64,000 nucleotides of DNA from Primulina eburnea (lineage: Eukaryota; Streptophyta; Magnoliopsida; Lamiales; Gesneriaceae), in contig NC_133105.1 of assembly GCF_022965805.1 (NCBI RefSeq), forward strand, positions 32,120,447 to 32,184,446, in the 5' to 3' direction. Below, piece by piece: positions 43,672 through 54,158 of the stretch (position 1 is its first letter; each line of letters begins with the position of its first letter). The position numbers and the translations under genes are program-made. A model generated the notes under the pieces. That model was given only the letters and a program-made list of their open reading frames with translations, was not told the DNA's origin and searched no databases.

Positions 43672-45329
43672 CATGCATTTAGTTAATTGTTAAAATTTCT
43701 TATTTAAGTTTAAAATGATTTTTAGCGGCACATGATTTATAAATTGCATTATTTTAAATTATTTATGTTTATGTGATGCGCAGTAAAATATTTTCTTGAG
43801 TTTCATGTTTCAGACGATTACTCGATGCGTGATCGAGGAAAAGACTCCGGCCACAATTTTGACGATTTTAGAATGTGGTATTTTATTTTAATTTAGGATT
43901 GAGGCATTTTAAAGAATTTATTATAGTCGTTTAGAATTTTAAAAGCCTAATTTAATTATTAGATGATTTTACGATTTTAAAACTTTTAAAGTTTAGTAAT
44001 GATGTATTTTATTTTTTTAATTAAGGGATTTTGTAAAAGTAGTGGGGATAAACATTTAAATTCTAAATTAAGCAATTTTATTACCCCTAATTAAACACAC
44101 ACACACACACGTTAACTCTTTAACACACACACATCCATCGGTTTTTCCCCTTGCACATACACTTGGTTGCTTTTTTTTTTTAAAGACAAACCTAGGGTTC
44201 TTAGTGCTTTCAGCAGCAGCCAACTTGCCCCTTGATTTTTCAGCATTTCACGTTGGGTTTGCTTCAAAAAATCGAGCCACAAATCGTTCCGGATCAACCC
44301 TCGCATTCGTCCGCTTCGGTATTGCCGTTTCAAGAATTTTGAAAGATCAAGGCATGTATATTCTATTGTTTCTGCATCGATCTCTTCATATTATGTGTCG
44401 TTATGTTTATTATGCGTGAAAACACATGTATGTTGTTAAAATGTTTGAGCAAAAACGTTTGAAATTATTTTTTTATTTAAATCTTTAGATCTAAAAACAT
44501 GCCTGCTGTCATTTTGATTACTGCAAACATTTGGTCAATTTTATGGAAAAGTTTTCAACATATAAAACGTAATAATTTTTTATACATTTGATTTGACAGT
44601 AAACTCATCATTTTTGGACAAGGAACTAGTGAGTTATGATCGTTTTCTTGAGACTGCTCAAACTGTGATTTTATGAAAATGCGTTCATGACGTGTTCTTG
44701 ATGTTTATTTGTTGCAGGTTTTGTTGGGAAACATAGGGTGATCGCTGCTGCGTTTAGGTATATCGAGTATGAGGTTGGGATGATTTTTGATGCTTCGTTT
44801 CGTGTCGATAGGCACTTGGTTGCATTAGAAGTCGTGGGAAACGTGTTGGTGTCAAAATGTTGTGTTCACAGGTTGTGTTGCATTGTTTGTTGTGCGTCGT
44901 AGTTTTGGGGCGTTGTGTGAGTTTGGAACATGGACATAGCATCCTAGGTTTAGTCTCGTTGCATCGGTTCGGGTCGCTTGAGCGTGACTTTTAAAATTGC
45001 ATCAAAATGTGTTCTTTTTGTTGGTTGTGTGCAGGGTTAGCGCCACAACGTCCGTTCTGCGCAAGTCTAGTGCTGCGGCGCTGCCCTTGTGCTACCGCAA
45101 CGCTAGACCTGCGACTTTGCTAGCGCCGCGGGGCGCTTGTTCATGACTTTTTAACCACTATTTTTTTAGGTCCATGCCTTCCATGTTTGAGGAAAAGTTC
45201 ACACTTCATAAAGAGATTGTTTTGGGGTTCGATGTCATGGTTTATGAAACGCCTGCTACTCGTTTTCTTAAAACGTGCTAGAATTTTTTTTTCTAGCACG
45301 TTTTAAGAAAACGAGTATTAGATGTTTCA
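43672..45329 (+). repeat. Gypsy LTR (left LTR of element H), 5'-truncated
   Basis: The right end is fixed by GATGTTTCA at 45329 followed by GTTGGTATCAGAGCA. The left end lacks the TGTAACGCCCC head seen at 46579. Similarity to the second LTR starts near the CCATGCA at about 43670 and is loose in the middle. A CA microsatellite is at 44095-44111. It has no ORF with recognisable motifs. Confidence 0.7.
45258..45316. repeat. Perfect 26-bp inverted repeat with T7 loop at LTR end
   Basis: The left arm 45258-45283 (starting ACTCGTTTTCTTAAAACG) is exactly complementary to the right arm 45291-45316, with seven T residues between. It ends 13 bases before the LTR boundary. The second LTR (about 61776-61801) has only the right arm. 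Confidence 0.95.
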
Positions 45330-46578
45330 GTTGGTATCAGAGCAAAGGTCCTGTATAGGGTTGTGCCACCATCAATGCCGGAAAGATCAGTCGTCAAGCC
45401 TCAACTTGTAAGTTTAAATGCTTTATATATGATTTTATTATGTTACCTGCATAATTATATGAATTATATGTTTACGTCACATGTTTAACAGCTTTATGAT
45501 AAATATGATTTATATGATCTAGAATTTTTATACGTGATGTGATATGAAATAAGAAATTATTTGATTTCAACGCATGTTGGTTTTACGGTTGAATTGGACA
45601 ATGTTGATTTTTGGGTTTTAGTATGGACATTCTACTTTTTGGGTCATAAGTCAATAGTGGACTTTATGAATGTCTTTGGGACACGTAGATTTTCTAAGAA
45701 ATTATTTATGATTCATGGTTACTAGCTGAATTAATTTTTGGGAATTACTCATAAGTAGTAATGATTCGAGGATTGCAATTATCTTTGGAAGTAAGAAAAT
45801 GTATAAATTGGGATTTTAAGTTTGATGAAAAGTAAGATTGGTTATAGGAATTGATTTTTGTGTAAATAAGTTTACATTTATCGAAATTATGTTATGGGAA
45901 ACATGTAGAAGGAAATTAAGAATGCCAAGAAATTATGGGCTAACTGTACTAATTTTGAAATTAAGGACCAATTAGGATAATTTTTGAGGAAATTAAGAAT
46001 TTATTTTTCAATTATTACGGAATTTGGGCACTAGTTTATCAATAAGTGAGAATTGAATGGGTTAAATGATATAAATTTTTGATTATTTAGACTTGTAAGA
46101 TTATTTAGCACCTTGGGATATTTTGGTTATAATGTTATAAGGACTGTTAATCAAGGATTTTTAAGGATGAATCAATATTAAGCTTGAAAAATCTAAGCGT
46201 TAGCGGTTGCGGTTGGGATTTTAAGATTGAAATTTGATAAGTTGATGAAAATTTTGGGTATAAAATAAAGAAAATAATATACGATAAGTATGGTCATCCA
46301 TCTTTTAATATTGAGAATCATAAGAAAAGATGAAATTCGAGATTATAATAGTAACATCACTAAGTTATTATGGGTCTTTTTAAGTTGCAATTCGTAAATA
46401 AGGATTTAGAAGGAAAATTTAATTGGGATCAAGGAGACGTAAGGAAAATCTAGAGTTTAAGTTTTATCAGAGTAGCGCAACGGAAGCGTGGATTTTTGGG
46501 ATACTAGAACTAAGTCTAACTTTTGATTAGCAAGGATAAGCAAATTTTGAGTACGAAATTCAATTTGAGGAGGGAAGA
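45330..46578 (+). other. Element H internal region, non-coding
   Basis: A tRNA-iMet primer site TTGGTATCAGAGCA starts at 45331. A polypurine tract GAGGAGGGAAGA ends at 46578, directly before the TGTAACG head of the second LTR. The 1.25 kb between is AT-rich, and no ORF or gag/pol similarity was found. This is the layout of a non-autonomous LTR element or a deletion product. Confidence 0.75.
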
Positions 46579-46656
46579 TTGTAACGCCCCGAAAATTTGA
46601 AGGCTCACGCGAACCACATCCATGCAATTATTAAATTCTCTTGTATTAAATGTTTT
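46579..46656 (+). repeat. Element H right LTR, first part
   Basis: It begins TGTAACGCCCCGAAAATT after the polypurine tract. It is interrupted at 46656/46657 by copia element G and resumes at 58083 after the GTTTT target copy (46652-46656 and 58083-58087). Confidence 0.85.
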
Positions 46657-47659
46657 TGTTAGATATGAATTTTATTGTGGCGATGATAACTAAAACCAGT
46701 AGACCAGCAGACCAACTCAACAGAATAGCTTATCAGTAGCTGCTGCTCTAGTAAAACTAAACCAGTAGAAAAGAGATAACAATACAATTCAGTAGAGAAC
46801 GTTTTCTAACGTTGCTATCTTAATTGTTACCGTTAAAGAGTTCCTAGTACTAGTATTAATTGCAGCATTAAATACTATACGGAGTCATTTAATGCATATT
46901 ACCCAATTAAGTATAAAACAAGACTGATTGTTTTATAGCTTTTCTGCAGGAACCTATTTCGGTAATAAAGCTGATTGTATCAGTTATCTGAAGACTTCTC
47001 TGTTATGAACGTTGAACTCAGTCGATTATATATACTTGGATCAAATGCTTGTTCGATACGACACTTCGCATAATATCAATTTTCAAGGAACAAAGCTACT
47101 CTCTTATCTAACGAATATCAGTTTTCCTTGAGTATTTTAAAAGTTCAACACAAAGAAAAGTAGCACACGCTTCATAGCTTATATCTGATCTTTTTGTAGA
47201 TCATCTTGTGCTACTGATTCTTACACTCTTCACGATCTTTACTGCACTAATATTTTATCAGAAGAGTCTGTAATCTGAAAAGAGTCTTTTCAGAACTTTG
47301 TGTTTCGCATTTTTATAAGTTGAGAAACTAAGAGTTTCAGTAGGCTGAGGTGTAAGTCCTTCTGAAGTGGGTGTGTACAAGTATTGTACTGTAATATCCA
47401 AAGTCTTTTAGTTATACCTTCTGGAAACAGAAGAAGGGGAGACGTAGAAGAGTTATCTTCGAACTTCCATAAACAACTGCTGTCTACTGCTTTATTGTTG
47501 TTTCAACTACTTCATCAGATTGTTTCCGCACGTTCTATTGTAATCAGGTGAAAGTATTCACACAAGATCGACTACTATCCTTAACAGGATTCAAGTACCT
47601 CATCAAAACGAGTAGAGTTTATTCACCCCCCCCTCTAAACTCAACTTCGATCCTCAACA
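46657..47659 (+). repeat. Element G 5' LTR (1003 bp)
   Basis: It runs TGTTAGATATG to CCTCAACA. A run of eight C residues (47626-47633) lies near the end. It contains several CAGTAGACCAGCAGACC-type short repeats near its start. The primer site TTGGTATCAGAGCA begins at 47661. Confidence 0.97.
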
Positions 47660-47705
47660 ATTGGTATCAGAGCAGGTTATTCTTGTTTGTGAAAAACTAC
47701 AACAA

Positions 47706-49728
47706 ATGGCACACTTCAACAAGATCCCTATGTTCTCTAACGAAGATTTTGACGACTGGAAGATAATAATGCAATCTCATCTTGCAGCACAAGATGATGA
47801 AATGTGGTATGTCATCACAGATGGTCCACTGAAAATCTTAAAGCCTAACACAGCTGTTGCTGTTACTGACGGTGCACCACAGATGGTCGAAAAGTCAAGA
47901 AGTGAATGGACCTAGTGAAGATAAGAAAAAGGCCAATCTTGATAATGTGGCGAAGGATATACTGTATAAAACTCTTGACAAGAACACTTTCAGCAAGGTA
48001 AAAATGTGTTCTACTGCAAAGGATATTTGGGAAAAGCTCATCCAGATATGTGAAGGAAATGAGCAAACGAAAGAAAATAAACTGTCTGTAGCAATGCAGA
48101 AGTTTGAAAATCTGAAAATGAGATCTGGTGAAACTCTAAATGAGTTTGATGAAAGATTCAGTAGCTTGGTCAATGAGCTAGCTGCTCTGGGTAAAGAGCA
48201 TAGCAACAGAGAAATAGCCCTCAAGGTGATGAGAGCCTTACCCAGAGAATGGGATGTTAAAACAATGGCTATGAGAGTATCCAAATATTTGAACAAATTG
48301 GAACTGCACGACTTATTTGCAGATCTAAAGGCCTACGAGTTCGAATTGGAAGTGAGAAGTGGAGAAGAGCCTTCAAACTTACCCACCAAGGCCCTTGCTG
48401 CTACTGCTAGTGCATTTACTGCTACTGCCTCTACCTCTTCTACTGCTGCTGCAGTTGTACCTCAGGCATTACCTGCTGTGATCACTGACAATACAATGGA
48501 GAAGACTGCTGAACAAATCAGTAGTGATGCTATGTCCTTATTCGTAAAGAAATTCTCCAGGTTCATGAAGAAGAACCATCGAACCTATCAAGGTCCCAAT
48601 CGCAACTTCAAGAAAGATTCACCATCTGGTGATATGGGATGTTTCAACTGTGGAAATATAGGTCACTTCATTGCTGATTGTCCTAAACCAAAGAAGGATG
48701 ATCAAAAGAGAAAGGATTACAAGAGGAATGACAAAAAGTCCAGAAGAGATCGAAAAGCGATGTTTGCCGAAGAAAGCAAATCTAAGTGGGCGGACTCTAG
48801 TTCTGAGTCATCTGACTCAGAAAGTCATTCCAGTGACAGTGATGCAGAAGAAGTCAAATGTCTAATGGCAGACAATGACTCAACCTCGACATCTGGAGAG
48901 GTATTTGATTTTGACTCTAGTGAATTTACACGAAATGACTTGATTGATGCACTGCATGAAATGGTAAAAGAGTATTCCAGACTTTCTCAATCATTTGAAG
49001 AAGTTAAGATCGAAAATCACAACTTAAAAAATCAGAACAGTAAGTTAACTTGCTTGCAAGTAGACAGCTGCAATGATTTACAAGTTAAGATGAGTAAATT
49101 AATAACTGAGAATGAAAGAGCCAAAGCAGATTACCAGAAAGTGCTTTCTGAAAACCAGAAGTTGTCGCTACTGGTAAATGCTTGGAACAAGTCTTCTGTC
49201 TCATTGGAAAAGATGCAAGAATTACAAAAACAGTCAGGAGATAGGAGTGGTCTCGGTTTTTCTAATAATGAAGGCACTTCTGAAACGAATACTAAGCCAA
49301 CACTGGATATGTGCAAAAGGAAATACATTCACTTTGTAAAATCCAGTGTGGTACAGGAACCAGAAGTACCTACTGCTTCAGTTGAAAGGAATGTAAATCT
49401 GACGAACAGAAGAATGCACTATGGTCTGGGTTACATTAAACCTAAGGAAAAAGTTGACCAGAGTTCTAGATTCAGAAAAGAATTCAACTCTGGAAGACAA
49501 CGTCCTATGAAGGTTAAAAACTACCAGTACTACAACTCTAAACCTGTTCAGAAGAGATACAGACTGGAAAACAGAAACAGAAGGGAAGAACAACATTTTG
49601 GTATGCATACTGTTAGAAATAATAGACCCTATGTTGCACACACATCTTTGGATACCCGAAGTACAAAGTCACCAAGAATTGTACAAATGTGGGTTCCCAA
49701 AGGACTGATAAGGCTTGGACCCAAATAG
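47706..49728 (+). pseudogene. Element G gag
   Basis: The ATG at 47706 (MAHFNKIPMFSNEDFDDWK) is the gag start. The first frame ends at 47915, and a frameshift near 47900 moves the reading into the 47857-49728 frame. That frame carries the copia gag core (FENLKMRSGETLNEFDERFSSLV) and one zinc knuckle CFNCGNIGHFIADC near residue 261. A Lys/Arg-rich stretch, an acidic Ser-rich stretch, and a coiled-coil-like segment (about residues 370-480) follow. The long, coiled C-terminal part is usual for SIRE gags. Confidence 0.93.
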
Positions 49729-50834
49729 ATTTGGGTACCAGTTACTAAAATTTGTGTTTGCAGGAACAGCAGAAGGAAGCAGAAATCAGTAACTCTACCT
49801 GGTATCTGGACAGTGGTTGTTCCAGACACATGACTGGATAAAGAAACCTACTTTCCGAAATAGTGAGCTGTACTGGACCAAAGATAACTTTTGGAGACAA
49901 CTCAAAAGGTAAAACCATGGGTAAGGGTAAGATTATCCATGGTAATATAATTATTAATGATGTGTTATTAGTTGACAATCTTTGTTACAATCTTATCAGC
50001 ATTAGCCAACTATGTGATAATGGGTATTCTGTGGCTTTTCAAAAGCTTTCATGTATTGTTAGAGATTCTGCTGGAACTACTGTGTTAACAGGAAAAAGAG
50101 AAGGCAATACTTACAGAGTCTCTTGGAACTCAAATCATGTCAATACTCCTACATGCTTAGTTGCTTCTCTTAGCAATAAACACTGGCTATGGCACAAGAG
50201 ATTGAATCATCTGAACTTCAAGTCAATCAATTATCTCAAGAAGCAGAATTTGGTTGATGGATTGCCTGACATTAATTTCGTTAAAAATCATATTTGTTCT
50301 GCCTGTCAGCTTGGGAAACAGATAAGATCCAGCTTCAAGACCAAAGATAGCAAATCAACTTCAAGATGTCTGGAACTACTGCATATGGATCTATTTGGTC
50401 CTATCCCCATCATGAGCTTAGGGGGAATGAAATATACTCTTGTTGTTATTGATGATTTTTCTAGATTCACTTGGGTAATATTTCTCGCAGGAAAAGATCA
50501 AACCAGTTGTCTCTTGATCAAGCTTCTGAAAAGGATTCAAAATGAAAAATCTTCTACCATTATTAAAATCAGAAGTGATCGGAGCACTGAATTCACTAAC
50601 AAGTATCTTGTGTTATATCTGAATGAGCAGGGGATTCATCATGAATATTCAGCTGCCAGAACTCCTCAACAAAATGGAGTAGCTGAGAGGAGAAATAGAA
50701 CTCTAAAAGAAGCAGCTAGAACAATGCTAGTAGATGCAGACATTTCTCAGCGCTTCTGGGCTGAAGCTATCAATACTGCTTGTTACACGCAAAACAGATC
50801 TATGGTCAACAAAACACAACCAGACTCCGTATGA
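49729..50834 (+). pseudogene. Element G protease and integrase
   Basis: The protease motif WYLDSGCSRHMTG lies near 49800-49840 and is followed by a stop. The 323-residue frame 49863-50834 then carries the GAG-pre-integrase zinc module (HKRLNHLNFKSINYLKK...CSACQLGKQ). The integrase core follows with D in LHMDLFGPI, D in IRSDRSTEF and E in NGVAERRNRTLKEAARTML. The triad is intact. The frame ends by a shift at about 50828. Confidence 0.94.
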
Positions 50835-52371
50835 AATATGGAAAGGGAAGAAGCCCAACGTATCTTATTTTCATGTGTTTGGATGCAAATGTTTTGTAAT
50901 AAATAATGGCAAAAATCATTTGACGGCATTTGACTCAAAATCAGATGCTGGTATATTTCTTGGTTACTCTGCTGTGAGCAGAGCTTTTAGAATCTTCAAC
51001 AATAGAACTCTTAATGTTGAAGAATCGGTTCACATTGTCTTCGATGAAGACAGTAGTGCTGAAATTTCTAACACATCTGATTTAAGTAACATGTTAGACA
51101 TGATTCACTTGGAGATTGACAGTGAAGATGATGTAGAAGCTAATGCCAAGGATCTTCAAAATCCAGAACCAGACATTCCAATAGTGGAACCAGAAGTACA
51201 GACTTTGGATCTACCATTACCAGCAGAAGATGTTCAAGAACCTACTACTGGTTCTGTAGAAGACAATCTGAACATACCAAATCAGGAAGATGTCCACTCA
51301 AATCCGTTTATCTGGAGAAAATCTCATCCTCCATCATTGGTTATTGGTAATCCAGCAGTGCCATTGAGAACCAGAAGGCAAATGCTTAATGAATATATGC
51401 ATGCTGCTTTTATATCTCAGGATGAACCAAAGAAGATTGAAGAAGCTCTTTTGTATCCCAGTTGGATTGAAGCCATGCAAGAAGAGCTGAATCAATTCAA
51501 ATGTAATGATGTTTGGTTTCTAGTACCTAGACCATCTCATCAAGCTGTCATTGGAACTCGATGGGTATTTAGAAACAAACTCAATGAAGAAGGCACAATG
51601 GTGAGAAATAAAGCTAGATTGGTAGCTCAAGGCTTCAGACAAGAAGAAGGCATAGACTTTGATGAGACTTATGCACCAGTAGCAAGGCTCGAAGCAATCA
51701 GAATATTCTTAGCCTTTGCTGCTTTCAAGAATTTCAAAGTTTATCAGATGGATGTGAAAAGTGCTTTTCTAAATGGTCTTTTACAAGAAGAGGTTTACGT
51801 CGAACAACCTCCAGGTTTTATCGATCATTTCTCTCCGCATCATGTATTTAAATTACACAAAGCATTATATGGTCTAAAACAAGCACCTAGAGCTTGGTAT
51901 GACACTCTATCACAATTTCTTATTGATCATGATTTTACCATCGAAGCAGTAGATAAAACTTTATTTACTTTAGTCAAGAATAAGCACACTCTTTTAGTAC
52001 AGATCTATGTTGATGATATTATTTTTGGGTCAACTAACCCCAAATTATGTGCAAAGTTTGGAAAATTGATGCAGGATAAATTCGAGATGAGCATGATGGG
52101 AGAATTAACATTCTTCTTAGGATTGCAAATTAAGCAACTGGAGACTGGAATTTTTATAAATCAAGCCAAGTACACCAAGGAGCTTCTGAAAAAGTTTGGA
52201 ATGGAAGCATGCTCTGCTGCTTCTACTCCAATGAGCTCATCTATTAAGCTTGATAAAGATGAAAGTGGTATTTCAGTAGAGGTAACTCAGTATCGAGGTC
52301 TTATTGGTTCTTTATTATATTTAACTGCCAGTAGACCAGATATCATGTTTGCTGTTTGTATTTGTGCTTGA
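50734..52371 (+). pseudogene. Element G reverse transcriptase
   Basis: A 545-residue frame contains the integrase tail ([22 protein letters not shown]), an acidic linker, and the copia [63 protein letters not shown] and the catalytic IYVDDIIFG near 52010. It ends at a TGA in place of the expected Arg codon (CGA) after CICA. The first 30 residues overlap the preceding frame and are spurious. Confidence 0.95.
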
Positions 52372-52950
52372 TTTCAATCTAACCCCAAACAATCTCATTA
52401 TATTGCTGCTAAGCGTATTTTGAAGTACTTGAAAGGAACTCAAAACATCGGCTTATGGTATCCCAATGATTCATCGTTAAATCTTATTGGATATTCAGAT
52501 GCTGATTATGCAGGTTGCAAACTAGACCGAAAAAGCACAAGTGGTTTTTGTCAATTTCTTGGTGATAGGCTGATATCCTGGTTTAGCAAGAAACAGACTT
52601 CCATAGCCACATCTACTGCAGAAGCAGAATATCTGGCTGCTGGAAGCTGCTGCTCTCAGATACTGTGGACTCAACAACAGTTAAGAGATTATGGGATTCA
52701 AGCCTCCGAATCACCTATAATCTGTGAAAATACCAGTGCAATTGCAATCACACAAAATCCAGTACTTCCTTCCAGAACGAAGCACATAGACATCAGACAT
52801 CACTTTATTATAGATCATGTGCAGAAGAAGAACATTCGTCTGGAATATGTTTCTACTGATCAACAAACAGCAGATATCTTCACGAAACCCTTACCAGAAA
52901 TTAAGTTTTCTTACTTTCGTAATTCTCTTGGTTTAATAGATTTAACTTGA
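52372..52950 (+). pseudogene. Element G RNase H, pol C-terminus
   Basis: The reading goes on after the TGA. The open part from 52420 carries the copia RNase H: GYSDADYAGCKLDRKSTSGFC, WFSKKQTSIATSTAEAEYLAAG, CENTSAIAITQNPVLPSRTKHIDIRHHFI and the ending DIFTKPLPEIKF. Catalytic acidic residues are in place. The Met at 52420 is internal. The natural product is continuous with RT. Confidence 0.95.
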
Positions 52951-53300
52951 CTATTTTCTGATATCTAGTTAAACTTTTATTATTACTTGTTTGTTATTAC
53001 GTTGAACTAACAGTAAGCTATTTGCAAAAAAGCAGAAGAGAAAAGTCAGTTAAGAAAAACTGGAATTTCATTAGAAACCATTTCAGTACTTTACACGATG
53101 CAAAAGGAAAAACAGTAGATCTTCTTTGCTATTTAACCAGTAGCGTTACATATAGTGCTTGTCTTCTGATATAGTAGCTTTCTGACATTTGCTTGCAAAG
53201 TACTTCAACAGGAAAAAGATGGTCTTCTTCGAAAGAGAAAGGCCTAGAAAGAATCTAGCAAGCTTAGGTCTTGACAGTACTAATGTAATTTTTAGATGCC

Positions 53301-53558
53301 TTACAAGGCATCAGAGAGGATTTCAGCATCATCAATCCACCAGCACTCTCTAATCGCATTAGCATGCTTCTGGAAGAAATCGATGCAATATTTCAAACTC
53401 AATCGAAGCAAAAGATCTGCATAACTATGGAAACTACAACTCAAGGAGTGTATTTCAAGGATCTTTACGACATTTAGGAAACCCTCAAACTTCTTTCTGA
53501 ACATTTTTGCTTCATCTCCTGAATCTAACTCTAACTCTCTTCTTACTTGAATTTTCAT
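53301..53558 (-). CDS. Antisense small ORF inside element G, unknown function
   Basis: This 85-residue frame has no homology I can name. It is mildly basic at the start (MKIQVRRELELD), with Leu/Phe/Tyr/Cys in a pattern suggesting helices, and it ends WWIDDAEILSDAL. On the minus strand a TATAAATA box (plus 53592-53599) lies 41 bases before the ATG, in the context CTCTATAAATACC, a standard plant TATA sequence. That would leave a very short leader. Antisense ORFs between pol and the 3' LTR are reported for some plant LTR elements (mainly Tat-type). It could also be a chance frame. Confidence 0.4.
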   Translation of the reverse strand: MKIQVRRELELDSGDEAKMFRKKFEGFLNVVKILEIHSLSCSFHSYADLLLRLSLKYCIDFFQKHANAIRECWWIDDAEILSDAL

Positions 53559-53591
53559 TGTTCTTGCTTACCTTCGTTCAAGCTTTGCAGG

Positions 53592-53599
53592 TATTTATA
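53592..53599 (-). promoter_or_regulatory. Candidate antisense TATA box in element G
   Basis: TATAAATA on the minus strand is flanked by CC/TC as in strong plant core promoters. It points at the antisense ORF ending at 53301. It has no other evident use. Confidence 0.4.
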
Positions 53600-54158
53600 G
53601 AGGGAACAAAGACTCTTGTGAATCACACGATTGCGACTGTTCATTTTCAACGGCTCAGATTGAGAGATGGCCAAGAGTCACTTGTCGCAATTATGACTAC
53701 TTATTAATCGCATTTACCGAGGGGGAACAGTATCTTAGTCAGACTAAGAGTTTGACGCCTTTTCAGAAAACAGATAGGATATTTGTCTTCTCGATAAAAC
53801 TACAAGTCTGCTGGTTTTGACAAAGTGCTCGCTTATTTCAGCACTCTGAAACTTCCAGTAGACGTTATCATAAAATGACAAATCCTTTTCTGATTTCCTT
53901 TAGTAACCGCCTGGACAGCCCGCTCTTTTTCAAAATTTTCAAAATCATTCGTCTTTCTAGACAGTTTCTGCAAAACTTTTCAGACACTCAACCAAGAACA
54001 TACTGACACGTGTCTTTATGTTTATTTGACGGCTGTATATCTATTTCATATTTCTCATTTTCACCTTTACTGTTTCATAACTATCGTTATTCAGCTACTG
54101 CTTTCTCTATATCATAACTAACTACTGCAAATTTTGCTGCTCTCATCTGCATACAGAA

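Larger units (their letters stand above)
52951..54158 (+). other. Element G spacer between pol and third ORF
   Basis: This 1.2 kb has no sense-strand gene that I recognise. It contains the antisense ORF 53301-53558 with a TATA box upstream. The rest is AT-rich. Confidence 0.75.

Noticed and set aside
44204..44419. Short ORFs near 44.2 kb as a host exon
   Set aside because: They lie in LTR-like sequence between a CA repeat and AT-rich DNA, with no domain and overlapping frames on both strands.
47895..48296. 133-residue antisense ORF opposite element G gag
   Set aside because: It lies entirely opposite a well-supported gag frame and has no TATA box or recognisable domain. It looks like a shadow.
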